Assembly (NCBI GenBank): GCA_046350055.1
Contig: JAXMBC010000001.1
Location: forward strand, 5,084,001-5,148,000
Length of the DNA: 64,000 nt
From: JAEUIE01 sp046350055
GTDB taxonomy: Bacteria > Planctomycetota > Planctomycetia > Gemmatales > HRBIN36
Reading direction: 5' to 3'
The position numbers were made by a program, and so were the translations under genes. The notes under the pieces are model-generated. The model did not search any database, was not told where the DNA came from, and saw only the letters and a list, made by a program, of their open reading frames with translations. Below are positions 1 to 9,454 of the stretch, in pieces (within the stretch, counting starts at the first letter, position 1; each line of letters begins with the position of its first letter).

Positions 1-791
1 CGGGGCTTCCCTGCATTCAGCGTATGAGCTATCACGAAGTCCACCAGTTCCTGACACCGGAAGAAGCCTTCCCAAACATTATGCCCCTGCCCCGGGACTA
101 TCTTCAGCACCATCCTGCCACCAAGCTGCTTGTACTGTTGCGCCACTTCGCCGGAGTTCTCCTGAAGCGGAACAACTTTATCTACATCACCGTGAATGTG
201 AAATATCGGCACATCTGCTTTCGCAAGAGACGCAAGTCGGGCTACAGGATTATGCATGTTGAGTTGCTTCTCAAGTCCCTTGCTGGTCAGTCCATACGCT
301 TAAGACGCCTTGTCCAGCCCAGGGTAGCTGCGCAGATCACAAACAGGGTAGATGCCTGCAATACATGCAATCTTGTCAGCATTATCACAAGCCCAGTTGT
401 AGAGCATCAACCCACCACGACTGCGTGCCAGCAGCGCTACTCGGGGAGCAAAACCCCGGCTGGTAACGAGTTCATTGTACAGGGCTGAGTAAACCTTACG
501 GCCATTCGGACTACCGTACGATTCACCCACATCAATTCCAGCAATGGCAATGCCTTTGGCCAGGAACTGCTCGAACATCCAGTTCTCTCGAGTTTCAGGA
601 AGCCCCGGCAGTGTTGGTGCATACCAGACCCATGGCGTAGGCTTCTTCACATCGCTCTGCCTGGGCATGATCAGAAAAGCTGCATGACCTGCAACTTTAA
701 AGGCCTGTTTGACAGGACGCTCCTGCGGTGATGAGTAGATCTTACTCTCATCAAAGTGCAACACGGCAAGGGCAACCAGCATCGCTGTCAT
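1..791 (-). pseudogene. Alpha/beta hydrolase interrupted by one in-frame stop, 3' end off the window
   Basis: The reading frame opens at ATG 791 and encodes 163 residues with a nucleophile-elbow-like ARSRGG segment. It then meets TAA at 300-302. Reading the same frame past this TAA, with no frameshift, gives continuous hydrolase sequence to the window edge. That sequence includes HIHGDVDKVVPL (a likely acid-Asp loop) and PGQGHNVWEGFF (a likely catalytic-His loop). The stop therefore separates the nucleophile from the other two triad residues, and the short product should be inactive. The start overlaps the stop of the upstream methyltransferase by ATGA, so the two were translationally coupled. 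The alternatives are a recent nonsense mutation, a sequencing error, or readthrough. The family is inferred from motifs, and the exact substrate (esterase or peptidase-like) is unknown. Confidence 0.72.
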
Positions 792-1402
792 TTCGTCGCC
801 ACTCCTCGATAAAGATAGCCAAAGATCACTGGTGTTTTTTCGAGATACTGCGTTTCCACATCCAATGATGCGTATGGCTTTGATGCAACCAGTTCCCTGA
901 TATGACGGTCAAGATGGCAACCATCGCCGAATGACTTCTGTAGCCAGTTCAATCGGCGCTGCCATTTCTGAATGTGTGCATCAGGACTCAGTCCATGTTC
1001 CAGGAACAGAAATCGTCCCGATGGTCTCAGTACACGATAGACTTCCGAAAGGGCCATGTCGACTGCTTGAATACTGCAAAGCGTGAATGTGCTGACCACA
1101 GTGTCGAATGAACAATCCTCAAACGGAAGTTGAGAAGCTGTCACATGATGTACATCAACTCTCATGCCAGATTGCCGGATGCGTTCCTGAGCAAGCCGAT
1201 GCATGCCGGTATTAGGTTCAATGACCGATAGTTGCTGAAGATGCCTCGGGTACCAGGACAAATTGAGACCCGTGCCAAATCCAATTTCAAGAATGCTGCC
1301 ACTAACCTGTTGCAGGAGTAGTTCACGATGCTTCGCGACGTTGGGCCTGTTGAGAAAGCAATCACACAAGCGGGGGAAGATGTATTTGGAATAGATCCCC
1401 AT
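788..1402 (-). CDS. Class I SAM-dependent methyltransferase
   Basis: This 204-residue protein has the glycine-rich SAM-binding motif I (ILEIGFGTGLNL, about residues 36-47). A motif-II-type acidic loop follows (SVIEPNTGMHRLA), then the FDTVVSTFTLCSI strand and the VLRPSGRFLFLEHG motif typical of UbiE/METTL7-like methyltransferases. No signal peptide or membrane segment is obvious, so it is probably cytoplasmic. The N-terminus (YSKYIFPRLCDC) resembles METTL7-like proteins, but the substrate cannot be read from sequence. The gene overlaps the downstream broken hydrolase by 4 bp (ATGA). It is divergent from the thioredoxin gene across about 120 bp, which must hold both promoters. Confidence 0.85.
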   Translation of the reverse strand: MGIYSKYIFPRLCDCFLNRPNVAKHRELLLQQVSGSILEIGFGTGLNLSWYPRHLQQLSVIEPNTGMHRLAQERIRQSGMRVDVHHVTASQLPFEDCSFDTVVSTFTLCSIQAVDMALSEVYRVLRPSGRFLFLEHGLSPDAHIQKWQRRLNWLQKSFGDGCHLDRHIRELVASKPYASLDVETQYLEKTPVIFGYLYRGVATK

Positions 1403-1454
1403 CTTGATTCTCGTCCATTCGCCTGGCTACTGGAACGTCTAATACACAGTATAC

Positions 1455-1483
1455 TTGAATTACCGCGATTCCACGCCAAGAAT
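1455..1483 (+). promoter_or_regulatory. Possible sigma-70 promoter for the thioredoxin gene
   Basis: TTGAAT (1455-1460) and AAGAAT (1478-1483) are separated by 17 bp, and the thioredoxin start lies about 40 bp downstream. Each hexamer matches consensus at four of six positions. This is a visual match only. Confidence 0.22.
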
Positions 1484-1523
1484 GGTGTTAGACAAAACTG
1501 TCATTGTGAGCCAGGGGATTGTC

Positions 1524-1829
1524 ATGTTGCTTCATCAATTTAACTGGAAGAAGGAAGTCATTCAATCAGATGAACCGGTACTGGTCGATTTCTGGGCAGA
1601 CTGGTGCGGACCTTGCCAGGTGATGAATCCAGCACTCGAAGCGATCGCCCGCGATTACAAAGTCTGTAAAGTCAATGTGGATACCAATCAGCCCCTTGCT
1701 CAGGCCTATAACATTTCAGCCATTCCTGCTTTGCTGATTTTCAAGAATGGCACCATCGTCGCTCGCCACGAAGGTGTCGTCTCAGAAGCGACCTTGCGAA
1801 GGGACATGTTTCTAGCTGGCACTTCCTAA
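1524..1829 (+). CDS. Thioredoxin
   Basis: This single-domain thioredoxin has 101 residues and the classic redox site WCGPC (Cys28 and Cys31) after the strand VLVDFWADW. The conserved cis-proline loop AIPALLIF and the following FKNG turn are present, and the length is normal for the family. It reduces disulfides in cytoplasmic proteins. The ATG at 1524 was chosen because AGGGGA lies about 7 bp upstream and the protein then begins in the usual place. An upstream in-frame start at 1455 would add an unlikely 23-residue tail. The gene converges on the DUF1501 gene, with only 10 bp between their stops and no visible terminator. Confidence 0.93.
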   Translation: MLLHQFNWKKEVIQSDEPVLVDFWADWCGPCQVMNPALEAIARDYKVCKVNVDTNQPLAQAYNISAIPALLIFKNGTIVARHEGVVSEATLRRDMFLAGTS

Positions 1830-1839
1830 GCCTGGTACT

Positions 1840-3270
1840 CTACGTCGTCAACAGGCCCTTAACAACCGATCCATGGACATCGGTCAAACGACGCTGAATG
1901 CCGTTGTGGTAGTAGGTCAGTTTGGTGTGATCGAGGCCCAGGAGATGTAGGATTGTGGCATGAAAGTCATATACGGTGACGGGGTTCTCAGCAGCAAAGT
2001 AGCCTACTTCATCGGATGAACCGTAAGAGAATCCTTTCTTCACTCCAGCCCCTGCAAGGAAGCAGGTAAATGCATCCGGATGATGATCGCGTCCAGGTTT
2101 ATCAATACCTTGTGTGACCGGACTGCGGCCAAACTCGGTACACCAGACCACCAGTGTATCTTCGAGCATTCCACGCTGCTTTAGATCGCGAAGCAATGCT
2201 GTGACCGGTTTATCCATGGTGCTCGCAATCTTGGTGTGATTTTCGATAACTGATTCGTGCGCATCCCAATTGGTACGCGGGGAACCAAAAGCACCTCCGT
2301 TAAAAAGTTGCACAAATCGCACTCCTCTTTCCAGCAGCCGACGAGCCATCAGACAATTACGCCCAAAACCGGCAGATTGCTTATCATTCAAGCCGTAGGC
2401 TTCTTTCGTTGCACTGCTCTCACTATCCACATTCACTGTTTCCGGAACAGTCAGCTGCATGCGCGCAGCCAGTTCATATGACTTGACTCGAGCCAGGAGG
2501 GCTGAATCCCCCTGATTCTCATTTGCATAAGCTGTATTCAGCTTCTGGAGAAACTGCATGCTTGCCTGACGTGTCTCGCTGCTGATGCCTGCTGGGGTCT
2601 GCAGATCCTCAATAGGGTCGTTTTTCGACTGCGTACGAAACGCTACACCCTGATGCGAAGCTGGTAAAAAACCAGCAGTCCAATTAATGGCACCGCCCGC
2701 TGGTTGTCCCACGGTATCAGGCAGAACAACAAACGTAGGAAGGTTTTCATTCTCGGTGCCCAAGCCATAACTCAGCCATGCACCCATGCACGGATATCCA
2801 TTTAAGGTAAAACCGGAGTTCATCTGGAATGTAGCGGGAGTGTGATTATTCGACTTGGATACCATCGACTTGATGAATGCCATGTCATCTACACAGCCTG
2901 CCAGGTGTGGAAACAGGCTGCTGACCCATGCTCCGCATTGGCCATGCTGCTTGAAGGCGAACGGGCTTTTCATGACATTGCCCGGCTGGCCGAAAAAGCC
3001 TTTGTTCTCTCCTTTGTTACTTAACGACTTGCCGTGGAACCGCTCCAACTCAGGTTTATGATCAAAGGTATCCAGGTGGCTCACTCCGCCACAACAGAAG
3101 ATCTGAACGATACGTTTTGCAGCAGGTTTGAAGTGCGGTTTGTTGCCTCCTCCTGAATCTGCCCTGGCCTCACGGTGCAGCATCCACGATAACGCCACAC
3201 TTCCCAGCCCTACCAGGGAGTCTAACAGAAAGTGTCGGCGCGTATTCAACAGTGTAATGGACATAGTCAT
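1840..3270 (-). CDS. DUF1501 domain protein, Tat-exported
   Basis: This 476-residue protein begins with a Tat-type signal: RRHFLLDSLVGLGSVALSWM followed by an alanine-rich stretch ending AREARA-like. The body matches the DUF1501 family, a sulfatase/alkaline-phosphatase-fold group very abundant in Planctomycetota. Visible motifs are VQIFCCGGVSHLDTFDHKPEL near the N-terminus and WCTEFGRSP...GRDHHP near the C-terminus. It lies 32 bp downstream of the PSD1 cytochrome gene on the same strand. This is the usual two-gene unit in planctomycetes, where the products are thought to act together outside the cytoplasm, but the biochemical role is not established. ATG codons at 3270 and 3264 are both possible starts. 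Confidence 0.93.
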   Translation of the reverse strand: MTMSITLLNTRRHFLLDSLVGLGSVALSWMLHREARADSGGGNKPHFKPAAKRIVQIFCCGGVSHLDTFDHKPELERFHGKSLSNKGENKGFFGQPGNVMKSPFAFKQHGQCGAWVSSLFPHLAGCVDDMAFIKSMVSKSNNHTPATFQMNSGFTLNGYPCMGAWLSYGLGTENENLPTFVVLPDTVGQPAGGAINWTAGFLPASHQGVAFRTQSKNDPIEDLQTPAGISSETRQASMQFLQKLNTAYANENQGDSALLARVKSYELAARMQLTVPETVNVDSESSATKEAYGLNDKQSAGFGRNCLMARRLLERGVRFVQLFNGGAFGSPRTNWDAHESVIENHTKIASTMDKPVTALLRDLKQRGMLEDTLVVWCTEFGRSPVTQGIDKPGRDHHPDAFTCFLAGAGVKKGFSYGSSDEVGYFAAENPVTVYDFHATILHLLGLDHTKLTYYHNGIQRRLTDVHGSVVKGLLTT

Positions 3271-3302
3271 CTCAGCTCATTGCGGGATCATGTAACTTAA
3301 AG

Positions 3303-6300
3303 CTATTTCACATACATAAACTCCGATGCATTCAGCAGCGCCCAGCACAGGGTAATCAGCCCATGTTTCTGGACCAGTGGTGTAGCTTGTTGAATCTCGT
3401 CAGTGCTGGCAGGCCGACCGAAGGCTAGTTGATAAGCCAACGAAATAGGCTCTGACGTTTGTCCCCTGGCTTCCTTCGTCACACGCTCAGCAAGAAACTT
3501 CGCCTGTCGTTGAACAAAACTGTTGTTCATCAATGCCAGCGCTGCCAACGGTGTCGTCGTGACTCGCCGGGCCGGAGTCTTGATGGAAGGATCAGGACAA
3601 TCGAGAGAGTCCATCAAGGCACTTTTACCACTGTTGACATGCATGCGGTAGATGGAACGGCGATTATATTCTGGCCCAATAAGATCCCTGGGCTCGTAGA
3701 AATCGGAATTGAAATTCTGGATGGTAAAAGGACGGAAACTCGGGCCTCCAACTTGAGCATTGAGCTGACCCGATACGGCCAACATGGCGTCGCGAATGAT
3801 CTCTCCTTCCAGACGACGTGGCTTGTAGCGCCAGAGCAGTGTATTCTCACTATCCATCGCAGCTGCCTTTTCATTGAATCGGGAATCCTGCTGATAAGTC
3901 GCAGACAGCATGATGAGCTTGTGCATCCGCTTGATAGACCAAGCAGGCTTCGCTTCAACAAACTCACTGGCCAGCCAATCGAGCAGTTCCGGATGCGTCG
4001 GCCGAGCACCATTGAAGCCAAAGTCATTCGGCGTTTCCACCAGGCCTCGACCAAAATGGTAATGCCACAGTCGATTGACCATCACTCGAGCCGTCAGTGG
4101 ATGAAGCGGATCCGTCAACCAGTAGGCCAGTTTCAGACGTCGCTCACTTTCAGGAGCATCTGACTTGAGCGTAAACTGGGAGGCTGGCAATTTGATGATC
4201 GACAAAGCACCAGGCGTGACAACTTCTGCCGGCGTCGTTACATTCCCGCGAAGCAACCGGCGCGTTGGTTCAGGTTGTGTGCGAGTACCAACGTAAGAAT
4301 AGTCAACTGGCGGAATGCCTTGCAGTTCCATTCTCAATTGTTTCGATTGCTCCTGCAACGTCGTGAATTGCTGACGTTGAGTCTCACTCATCTCTGCAAG
4401 AATCTGTTCCTGACTGGGTACCGGCCCCCCCAGAGGACCTGCCGCAAAACTGTATTCCAGTTCCTGTGCGGATAAGGCTCGATCATACAATGCAGCTGCC
4501 TGAATCTCGCCTCGAAGGTAACCGTTGCTGCTTCCTGTGTGACGAAGCCCGAGCAATACATGGGCGTCGCCCGCTTTATAAGTCTGCAATGTTCCTTGCT
4601 TGTACGTATCGCCGTACTGCTTGCCATTGCGATATACTGTAATCGAATTGTCCGTTGCATATACGATCGCGATGTGAATGAATTCAGACTTGGCACTGGT
4701 CTCAGCAGCAGCATTCAGGTCCCTGGTACGCACAAAACCATTCGAACCAGCCATCCACTGGTTCGGTTGCCTCTCAGCGAACACAATCGAATCAAACACT
4801 GTGCCACTGGAAGACTCCAGAGAAATCACACCGCCACCTCCCTGCTCCACCGTAGGCAGCATGACCCACGCTTCCAGTGTTTTCTCACGTATGTCCTGGG
4901 CGAGAGGCCTGGTCCGAAAGAATTGCCCGTTGCCCTGCAGAATCAGCCGGCCGTTTCGGATGGCGGCTCCGCCAATTAGTTCGCCGTGCAGGGAGCCCCG
5001 CGCATCCTGCGGTTCTCTTTCAAATGTCCATCGAACAAGGGGGGCTACTGCCATGCGTGTGGCAGGCTTAGCAGTTTGTCCCGTGAGTTTAGCCAATGCT
5101 GCAAGTCTGGCTGGCCGTTCAATGTTGCTGATCTGCCTCTGCTTGTCATCCAGCATTCTCTTCCATGTAATCAGCTTCTTCTTGCGCTCCCACTGTTCGT
5201 GTGGTGGGGTAATTGGCCCCTCTCCATGCCGAACACCTTCAAAGATCGATTTGAAGCGATAGTAATCTTCCTGCGAGATCGGGTCGTACTTGTGGGAATG
5301 ACAACGGGCGCAGTTGACTGTCAGTCCAAGGAATGACTGACCAATGACACTCACCAGGTCTTCCAGTTCCTCCTCATGCGTAATACTTTTCTGAGTGAGA
5401 TTCGCCTGCGAATTGCCTGCCTGATCCCAGGGTCCACAGACCAGCAAACTGGTTGCCACGATGCCGTCGGAACTGACTTCTTTATCAGCTGCAGCAAAAT
5501 TCTTTACATCGCCAGCGATTTGTTCCTGAACAAAGATGTTGTATGGCTTGTCCGTATTAAATGATTTGATGACATAATCACGATAGTGCCAGGCTTGGGG
5601 ACGGATACGGTCATACTCGAAACCTTGGCTCTCGGTGTACCTTGCAACATCAAGCCAATGACGCGCCCAGCGTTCTCCGTAATGCGGCGAAGCTAGCAGT
5701 CGATCAAGCAACTTCTCATAAGCATCTGGAGACGCATCCCGAACGAAATGATCGATTTCATCGGGAGTAGGTGGCAATCCGATCAAGTCAAAGTAAACTC
5801 GGCGAATCAGAAGTCGTCGGTCGGCTACCGGAGATTGGAGCAATCCCCTGGCCTCCAGTTTGGCCAGGATGAAAGCATCGATGGGATTCCTTAACCACTG
5901 CCTTGCCTGTACATTCGGAACCACTGGTCGCTTCACTGGCTGCAGCGACCACCAATCAGCACCCGCATGGGTATCAGAACTGAATGCATATCGATCAAGC
6001 GGATCAACTTTCCCCCATAGGGCTCCACTTTCGATCCAGCTCTTCAAGGCGGACTTCTCTACAGCAGAAAGTGGCTTCTTGGGTGGCATTTCATCGTCGA
6101 CTACCTTCTGCCAGAGAACACTCTCTTCGGGCTTTCGGGGCACAATGATAGCCTTTTGTTTACGCAACATAATTGCTGCGGTGGTGAGATCGAGCTTGCC
6201 TTTTCGATCACTGGCGTTGTGACACTCCAGACAATGTTTGGATAACAGAGGCGCAATGACACGATCGAAGTCGACCGGATCTTCGCACCTGACTGATGCC

Positions 6301-6365
6301 AGTACTGTCCAGGCTGCTATCAGTGCCAGAACCATCGAGAACAGAGGTGGCGAATAAATTTGCAA
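3303..6365 (-). CDS. PSD1 / DUF1549-DUF1553 planctomycete cytochrome-like protein with LamG-type domain
   Basis: This 1020-residue secreted protein starts with a hydrophobic signal segment (MVLALIAAWTVLASV). It is followed by a planctomycete cytochrome C domain with a CxxCH haem motif (HCLECH, near residue 40). Next comes a DUF1549 region (NPIDAFILAKL...LIGLPPTPDEI) with a second CxxCH (NCARCHSHKYDP). A concanavalin/LamG-like beta domain lies in the middle (KTLEAWVMLPT...GQFFRTRPL). The C-terminus is DUF1553 (LTARVMVNRLWHYHFGRGLV). The listed start is TTG, preceded directly by an in-frame TGA and a GAGGAG only 3 bp away. ATG at 6335 is an alternative that still leaves a signal-like N-terminus. 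It is co-transcribed with the DUF1501 gene. A role in extracellular or periplasmic electron transfer during polymer breakdown is inferred only. Confidence 0.92.
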   Translation of the reverse strand: MQIYSPPLFSMVLALIAAWTVLASVRCEDPVDFDRVIAPLLSKHCLECHNASDRKGKLDLTTAAIMLRKQKAIIVPRKPEESVLWQKVVDDEMPPKKPLSAVEKSALKSWIESGALWGKVDPLDRYAFSSDTHAGADWWSLQPVKRPVVPNVQARQWLRNPIDAFILAKLEARGLLQSPVADRRLLIRRVYFDLIGLPPTPDEIDHFVRDASPDAYEKLLDRLLASPHYGERWARHWLDVARYTESQGFEYDRIRPQAWHYRDYVIKSFNTDKPYNIFVQEQIAGDVKNFAAADKEVSSDGIVATSLLVCGPWDQAGNSQANLTQKSITHEEELEDLVSVIGQSFLGLTVNCARCHSHKYDPISQEDYYRFKSIFEGVRHGEGPITPPHEQWERKKKLITWKRMLDDKQRQISNIERPARLAALAKLTGQTAKPATRMAVAPLVRWTFEREPQDARGSLHGELIGGAAIRNGRLILQGNGQFFRTRPLAQDIREKTLEAWVMLPTVEQGGGGVISLESSSGTVFDSIVFAERQPNQWMAGSNGFVRTRDLNAAAETSAKSEFIHIAIVYATDNSITVYRNGKQYGDTYKQGTLQTYKAGDAHVLLGLRHTGSSNGYLRGEIQAAALYDRALSAQELEYSFAAGPLGGPVPSQEQILAEMSETQRQQFTTLQEQSKQLRMELQGIPPVDYSYVGTRTQPEPTRRLLRGNVTTPAEVVTPGALSIIKLPASQFTLKSDAPESERRLKLAYWLTDPLHPLTARVMVNRLWHYHFGRGLVETPNDFGFNGARPTHPELLDWLASEFVEAKPAWSIKRMHKLIMLSATYQQDSRFNEKAAAMDSENTLLWRYKPRRLEGEIIRDAMLAVSGQLNAQVGGPSFRPFTIQNFNSDFYEPRDLIGPEYNRRSIYRMHVNSGKSALMDSLDCPDPSIKTPARRVTTTPLAALALMNNSFVQRQAKFLAERVTKEARGQTSEPISLAYQLAFGRPASTDEIQQATPLVQKHGLITLCWALLNASEFMYVK

Positions 6366-6400
6366 TCACTCCTCAGATACGGCTGGGTCAGAGTTCACTT

Positions 6401-6420
6401 ATCTGCTTGAGCAAGCAGAT
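6401..6420. repeat. Short hairpin-forming inverted repeat
   Basis: ATCTGCTT and AAGCAGAT flank the 4-nt loop GAGC, between the 3' end of the sialidase-like gene and the start of the PSD1 gene on the minus strand. There is no T-run on either side, so a classical terminator is unlikely. It could be a leader hairpin or operator of the PSD1 gene. The rest of 6366-6549 shows nothing recognisable. Confidence 0.4.
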
Positions 6421-6549
6421 CATAGTGGCTGGTGGGATGAAATAGCAGTTATGCTTGAACTGAATGTGAGGATACCCTCTGAAGGAATCGTTGTCGAGAA
6501 TGAGGTTGCAATTCGCTTCACTTTTGCACGGAATCGGGTGAGAAGATGG

Positions 6550-7779
6550 CTACCTGACATCACGATTAGGGCGTGTCCATTTGACACGGGCAATAAACGT
6601 TGCCCCGGTGGCTCCCCGCTTCCGAGCGTCATCATTCCAAAGCCCTTCTGAAACTGTCACCCATGATTCTTCCGGCGAGACAGCATTCGCACCGAAATTT
6701 CCCATCTCCCCACCACGTTCGGGAATCAACACCTTTTCGGTGGCTCGCTTCACTCGCAGCGTCTGCGGATCAACTTCCGCCATGAATAACGGTGCCCGAT
6801 GACGGATAATGTGATCATTCTTGGCACCACGACGAGTATAGATCAGGAACAGCCCATCACTGTGACTTAACCAATGTTGCTGCGTGTTGTAGCTGCCGAG
6901 TTCAGAACCATCGTCGAAGAGCCAGGGTTTGATGGGTTGATAATGCAGTCCATCGTCACTGACTGTCACATAGCCTTGCTTATCGTTTCGGATAGTGAGG
7001 TAGTACTTGTCCTGGTACCGTACCAACGATGGTTCACACAGCCCTCGAACGATGTTCAGGCTGAGCTCCGTACCATGCTTCAGGTACTGCAGTTCGTTAC
7101 CATCAAAGCGATAAGCAATAACAGTTGTGGAAAAGGGTTCTTTCGCATTGAGGGCGAAGTAAAAGGGAACGAGCAATGTGCCATCTTCTTGCACCAGCCA
7201 CTGGGAGCAGGCATTGCGGGCGAAGTTGAATCGTTCACCCGTGGGCACTGGAGCCCGCTTCCAATTGCTCCACGTCTTCAGTGTCGGATCATAGACCGCA
7301 TACGATGTTTGATTGGAGTATGGCTCATCTTCCAACTGCTCGCCTTTCTTGCTGTATCGCACCTGTGCTCCAATAGCCAGCACCTTCCCGGTTGGAGCGT
7401 GGTAGCCAGGGGTTACATCAGCCACTGCGATAGTAACCCCCTTGGAGGTTGTTCGCCAATCCAGCGAAGGAACCAATTGCGGAGCAGACCAATGAGTGCC
7501 AGTATCATCCGACTGCATCCCGTACAAACCTGAATAATAGTCAGAAACACGCAAATGTTTTTGAAGGGTAATGAGTGCCTGTAACTGGGTGGGTTTCCCC
7601 ACACGCGGCCAGACGACCGCGCGTGGGTGATACCAGAGAAACTGACCATCATCATGTTCCATGATGGTCTGTAGCTGCACTGAATAAGCAAGACGCTGAG
7701 GTTCCTGTGCAGCACCGATGAACCAGAAACTGATTAGCAAGGGCACGACGATCAGGCCCTGGCAGAAGCGGCATAGCAT
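6550..7779 (-). CDS. Sialidase-like (BNR repeat) secreted protein
   Basis: This 409-residue protein starts with a signal peptide (IVVPLLISFWFIGAAQ). Its body looks like a sialidase-type beta-propeller. One good Asp-box (SDDTGTHW, near residue 90) and a second degenerate one (SDDGLHY) are visible, as are repeated strand-turn patterns (YHPRAVVWPRV, EPSLVRYQDKYYLTIRND). The expected role is hydrolysis or binding of terminal sugars outside the cytoplasm. Catalytic sialidase residues cannot be confirmed by eye, so exo-alpha-sialidase activity is tentative. ATG 7779 has AGGGAG 7 bp upstream. The gene follows the Gfo/Idh/MocA oxidoreductase by 11 bp, so the two form an operon, consistent with handling a glycan-derived sugar. 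Confidence 0.8.
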   Translation of the reverse strand: MLCRFCQGLIVVPLLISFWFIGAAQEPQRLAYSVQLQTIMEHDDGQFLWYHPRAVVWPRVGKPTQLQALITLQKHLRVSDYYSGLYGMQSDDTGTHWSAPQLVPSLDWRTTSKGVTIAVADVTPGYHAPTGKVLAIGAQVRYSKKGEQLEDEPYSNQTSYAVYDPTLKTWSNWKRAPVPTGERFNFARNACSQWLVQEDGTLLVPFYFALNAKEPFSTTVIAYRFDGNELQYLKHGTELSLNIVRGLCEPSLVRYQDKYYLTIRNDKQGYVTVSDDGLHYQPIKPWLFDDGSELGSYNTQQHWLSHSDGLFLIYTRRGAKNDHIIRHRAPLFMAEVDPQTLRVKRATEKVLIPERGGEMGNFGANAVSPEESWVTVSEGLWNDDARKRGATGATFIARVKWTRPNRDVR

Positions 7780-7790
7780 CTTCAGGCTCC

Positions 7791-9122
7791 CTACACGGTC
7801 TCAAAGCCTGAACGTTGGGGACGACTTAACCAGGTGTTCGCTTTAGCATCATCCAAGATCTGTTCCGTTTCCGGGTTCCACTTGAGGTCGCGCCCCAAAC
7901 GAATGGCAATGTTAGCCAGGTGGCAGGTCGAGAGAGCACGATGATGGCTCCAGACATCGGAAACGGGTGTTGCGCGATCACGTACACATTCAAAGAAATT
8001 ACCCATGTGCGAATCGAGTCGTTTGCCTTTGCGAAGTTTAACCAGCACAGACTGATCGATAGGATTCGTTTTGAGTGCGTCGACTGGTTCTCCTGTCAAC
8101 TTGCTTCGACTGACAAAGAACTTGCCCTGCTCTCCTTCAAAAAGAATGCCATTATCAAAACCCAGGTCTTGAGCATCGTGACGAATCACAATGTCAACGC
8201 CGTTCGCGAATCGACATTGAATATTGAACTTGGTTGCAGTGTTGTACCGATCATCTACCGCAGGCATGCCTTTGACCAATTTCACCGGGTGTTCTGCTTC
8301 AACAATGTGTATCGAGGCGGGGCCTGATTCGTGCATCCCGATGGCCCATTGGGCGATGTCGATATGGTGTGCACCCCAATCAGTCATCTTGCCGCCACTA
8401 TATTCGTACCACCAGCGGAAGTTGCCATGACAACGCTCCTTGATGTAGTCCACACTAGGAGCCTGCCCGAGCCACAGATTCCAGTTCAACTGGGAAGGTG
8501 ACTTTCCTTTGGGGAATGCCCCCGACTTGGGCCCGCCACCGATCGCACATGTCACGCGTTTGACAGTTCCGATGCGGCCCGCCTGCACCATGGCAACCGC
8601 CTTGAGGAACATGTTGTTGTCCTCGCTGCGCTGCTGGGTTCCCACCTGAAGGACTCGCCCAGTCTCCTTCGTCACCTTGGCAAGCAATTTTCCTTCATCT
8701 ATGGTCAGCGTGAGGGGTTTTTGACAGTAGACATCTTTGCCTGCACGCATGGCATCAACTGTGATTTTCGTATGCCAGTGATCAGGCGTACTGACAGTAA
8801 CGACATCGATATCCTTGCGATCCAGCAGCTTGCGATAGTCTTCATAGACCTGCGCTTTATTGCCAGCGATGTCCTTGTTGGCTTGTCCTGCATGCTGACT
8901 GTCTACATCGCAAATGGCCACTATGTCGCCATACCGTTTGGCAGCGCTGGCATCACCTCTTCCCATACCACCCAGGCCAATGCACCCTACACGAGGCCTG
9001 GCATTGGGTGACTTCGAGTCATCCGCCATCGTGCGTGCCGAGGGCTGCATCCAAGGCAACAAGGTACTACCTGCAATCAAACTGGTAGTATGCAGAAACT
9101 CGCGACGGGATGAATGTCCCAT
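7791..9122 (-). CDS. Gfo/Idh/MocA family NAD(P)-dependent oxidoreductase, Tat-signal bearing
   Basis: This 443-residue protein has an N-terminal twin-arginine motif (SSRREFLHTTSLIAG) typical of the exported planctomycete branch of this family. A Rossmann fold follows (RVGCIGLGGMGRGDA), then the EKP-like signature in the form DVYCQKPLTLTIDEG. A central WWYEYSGGKMTDWGAHHIDIAQW segment carries the GxHxxD-type residues of the substrate domain. It probably oxidises or reduces a sugar or cyclitol. ATG 9122 has GGAG 7 bp upstream. It is the first gene of an operon with the sialidase-like protein. The substrate is unknown. Confidence 0.92.
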   Translation of the reverse strand: MGHSSRREFLHTTSLIAGSTLLPWMQPSARTMADDSKSPNARPRVGCIGLGGMGRGDASAAKRYGDIVAICDVDSQHAGQANKDIAGNKAQVYEDYRKLLDRKDIDVVTVSTPDHWHTKITVDAMRAGKDVYCQKPLTLTIDEGKLLAKVTKETGRVLQVGTQQRSEDNNMFLKAVAMVQAGRIGTVKRVTCAIGGGPKSGAFPKGKSPSQLNWNLWLGQAPSVDYIKERCHGNFRWWYEYSGGKMTDWGAHHIDIAQWAIGMHESGPASIHIVEAEHPVKLVKGMPAVDDRYNTATKFNIQCRFANGVDIVIRHDAQDLGFDNGILFEGEQGKFFVSRSKLTGEPVDALKTNPIDQSVLVKLRKGKRLDSHMGNFFECVRDRATPVSDVWSHHRALSTCHLANIAIRLGRDLKWNPETEQILDDAKANTWLSRPQRSGFETV

Positions 9123-9454
9123 GATCTACTCCGAGGCAGGATGAGGTGAGCGGGTGAAATTCAGTGGCGGGTAACACGGGCAGACTGATGATCTGACCAC
9201 GATCTAAGCTACGGATCAAGTAAATTCGACCGAGAAACGTATGACCTGCTGGAACACGATACCCACCTGTCGCTGTCCCAAGTTAACTGCACGTGACCGT
9301 ACTAATCATTAAGTCAGCGATTTGGCTGAAGCTACTCCCCTACCCTATGCCAAAGCGAGTCGAGATACTCGAATAGCGGCAACAGCTGATCCTGCCAGCA
9401 AAGTTCCGGCTCTGACGAAGCTCCAACCACGCCCAACGATGGACTCATTATTAC
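9123..9454. other. Intergenic region without recognised genes
   Basis: About 330 bp separate the oxidoreductase start from the Nudix 3' end. Short open frames here are antisense shadows without ribosome-binding sites. The region should hold the promoter of the oxidoreductase operon, but no convincing hexamers were identified. Confidence 0.5.
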
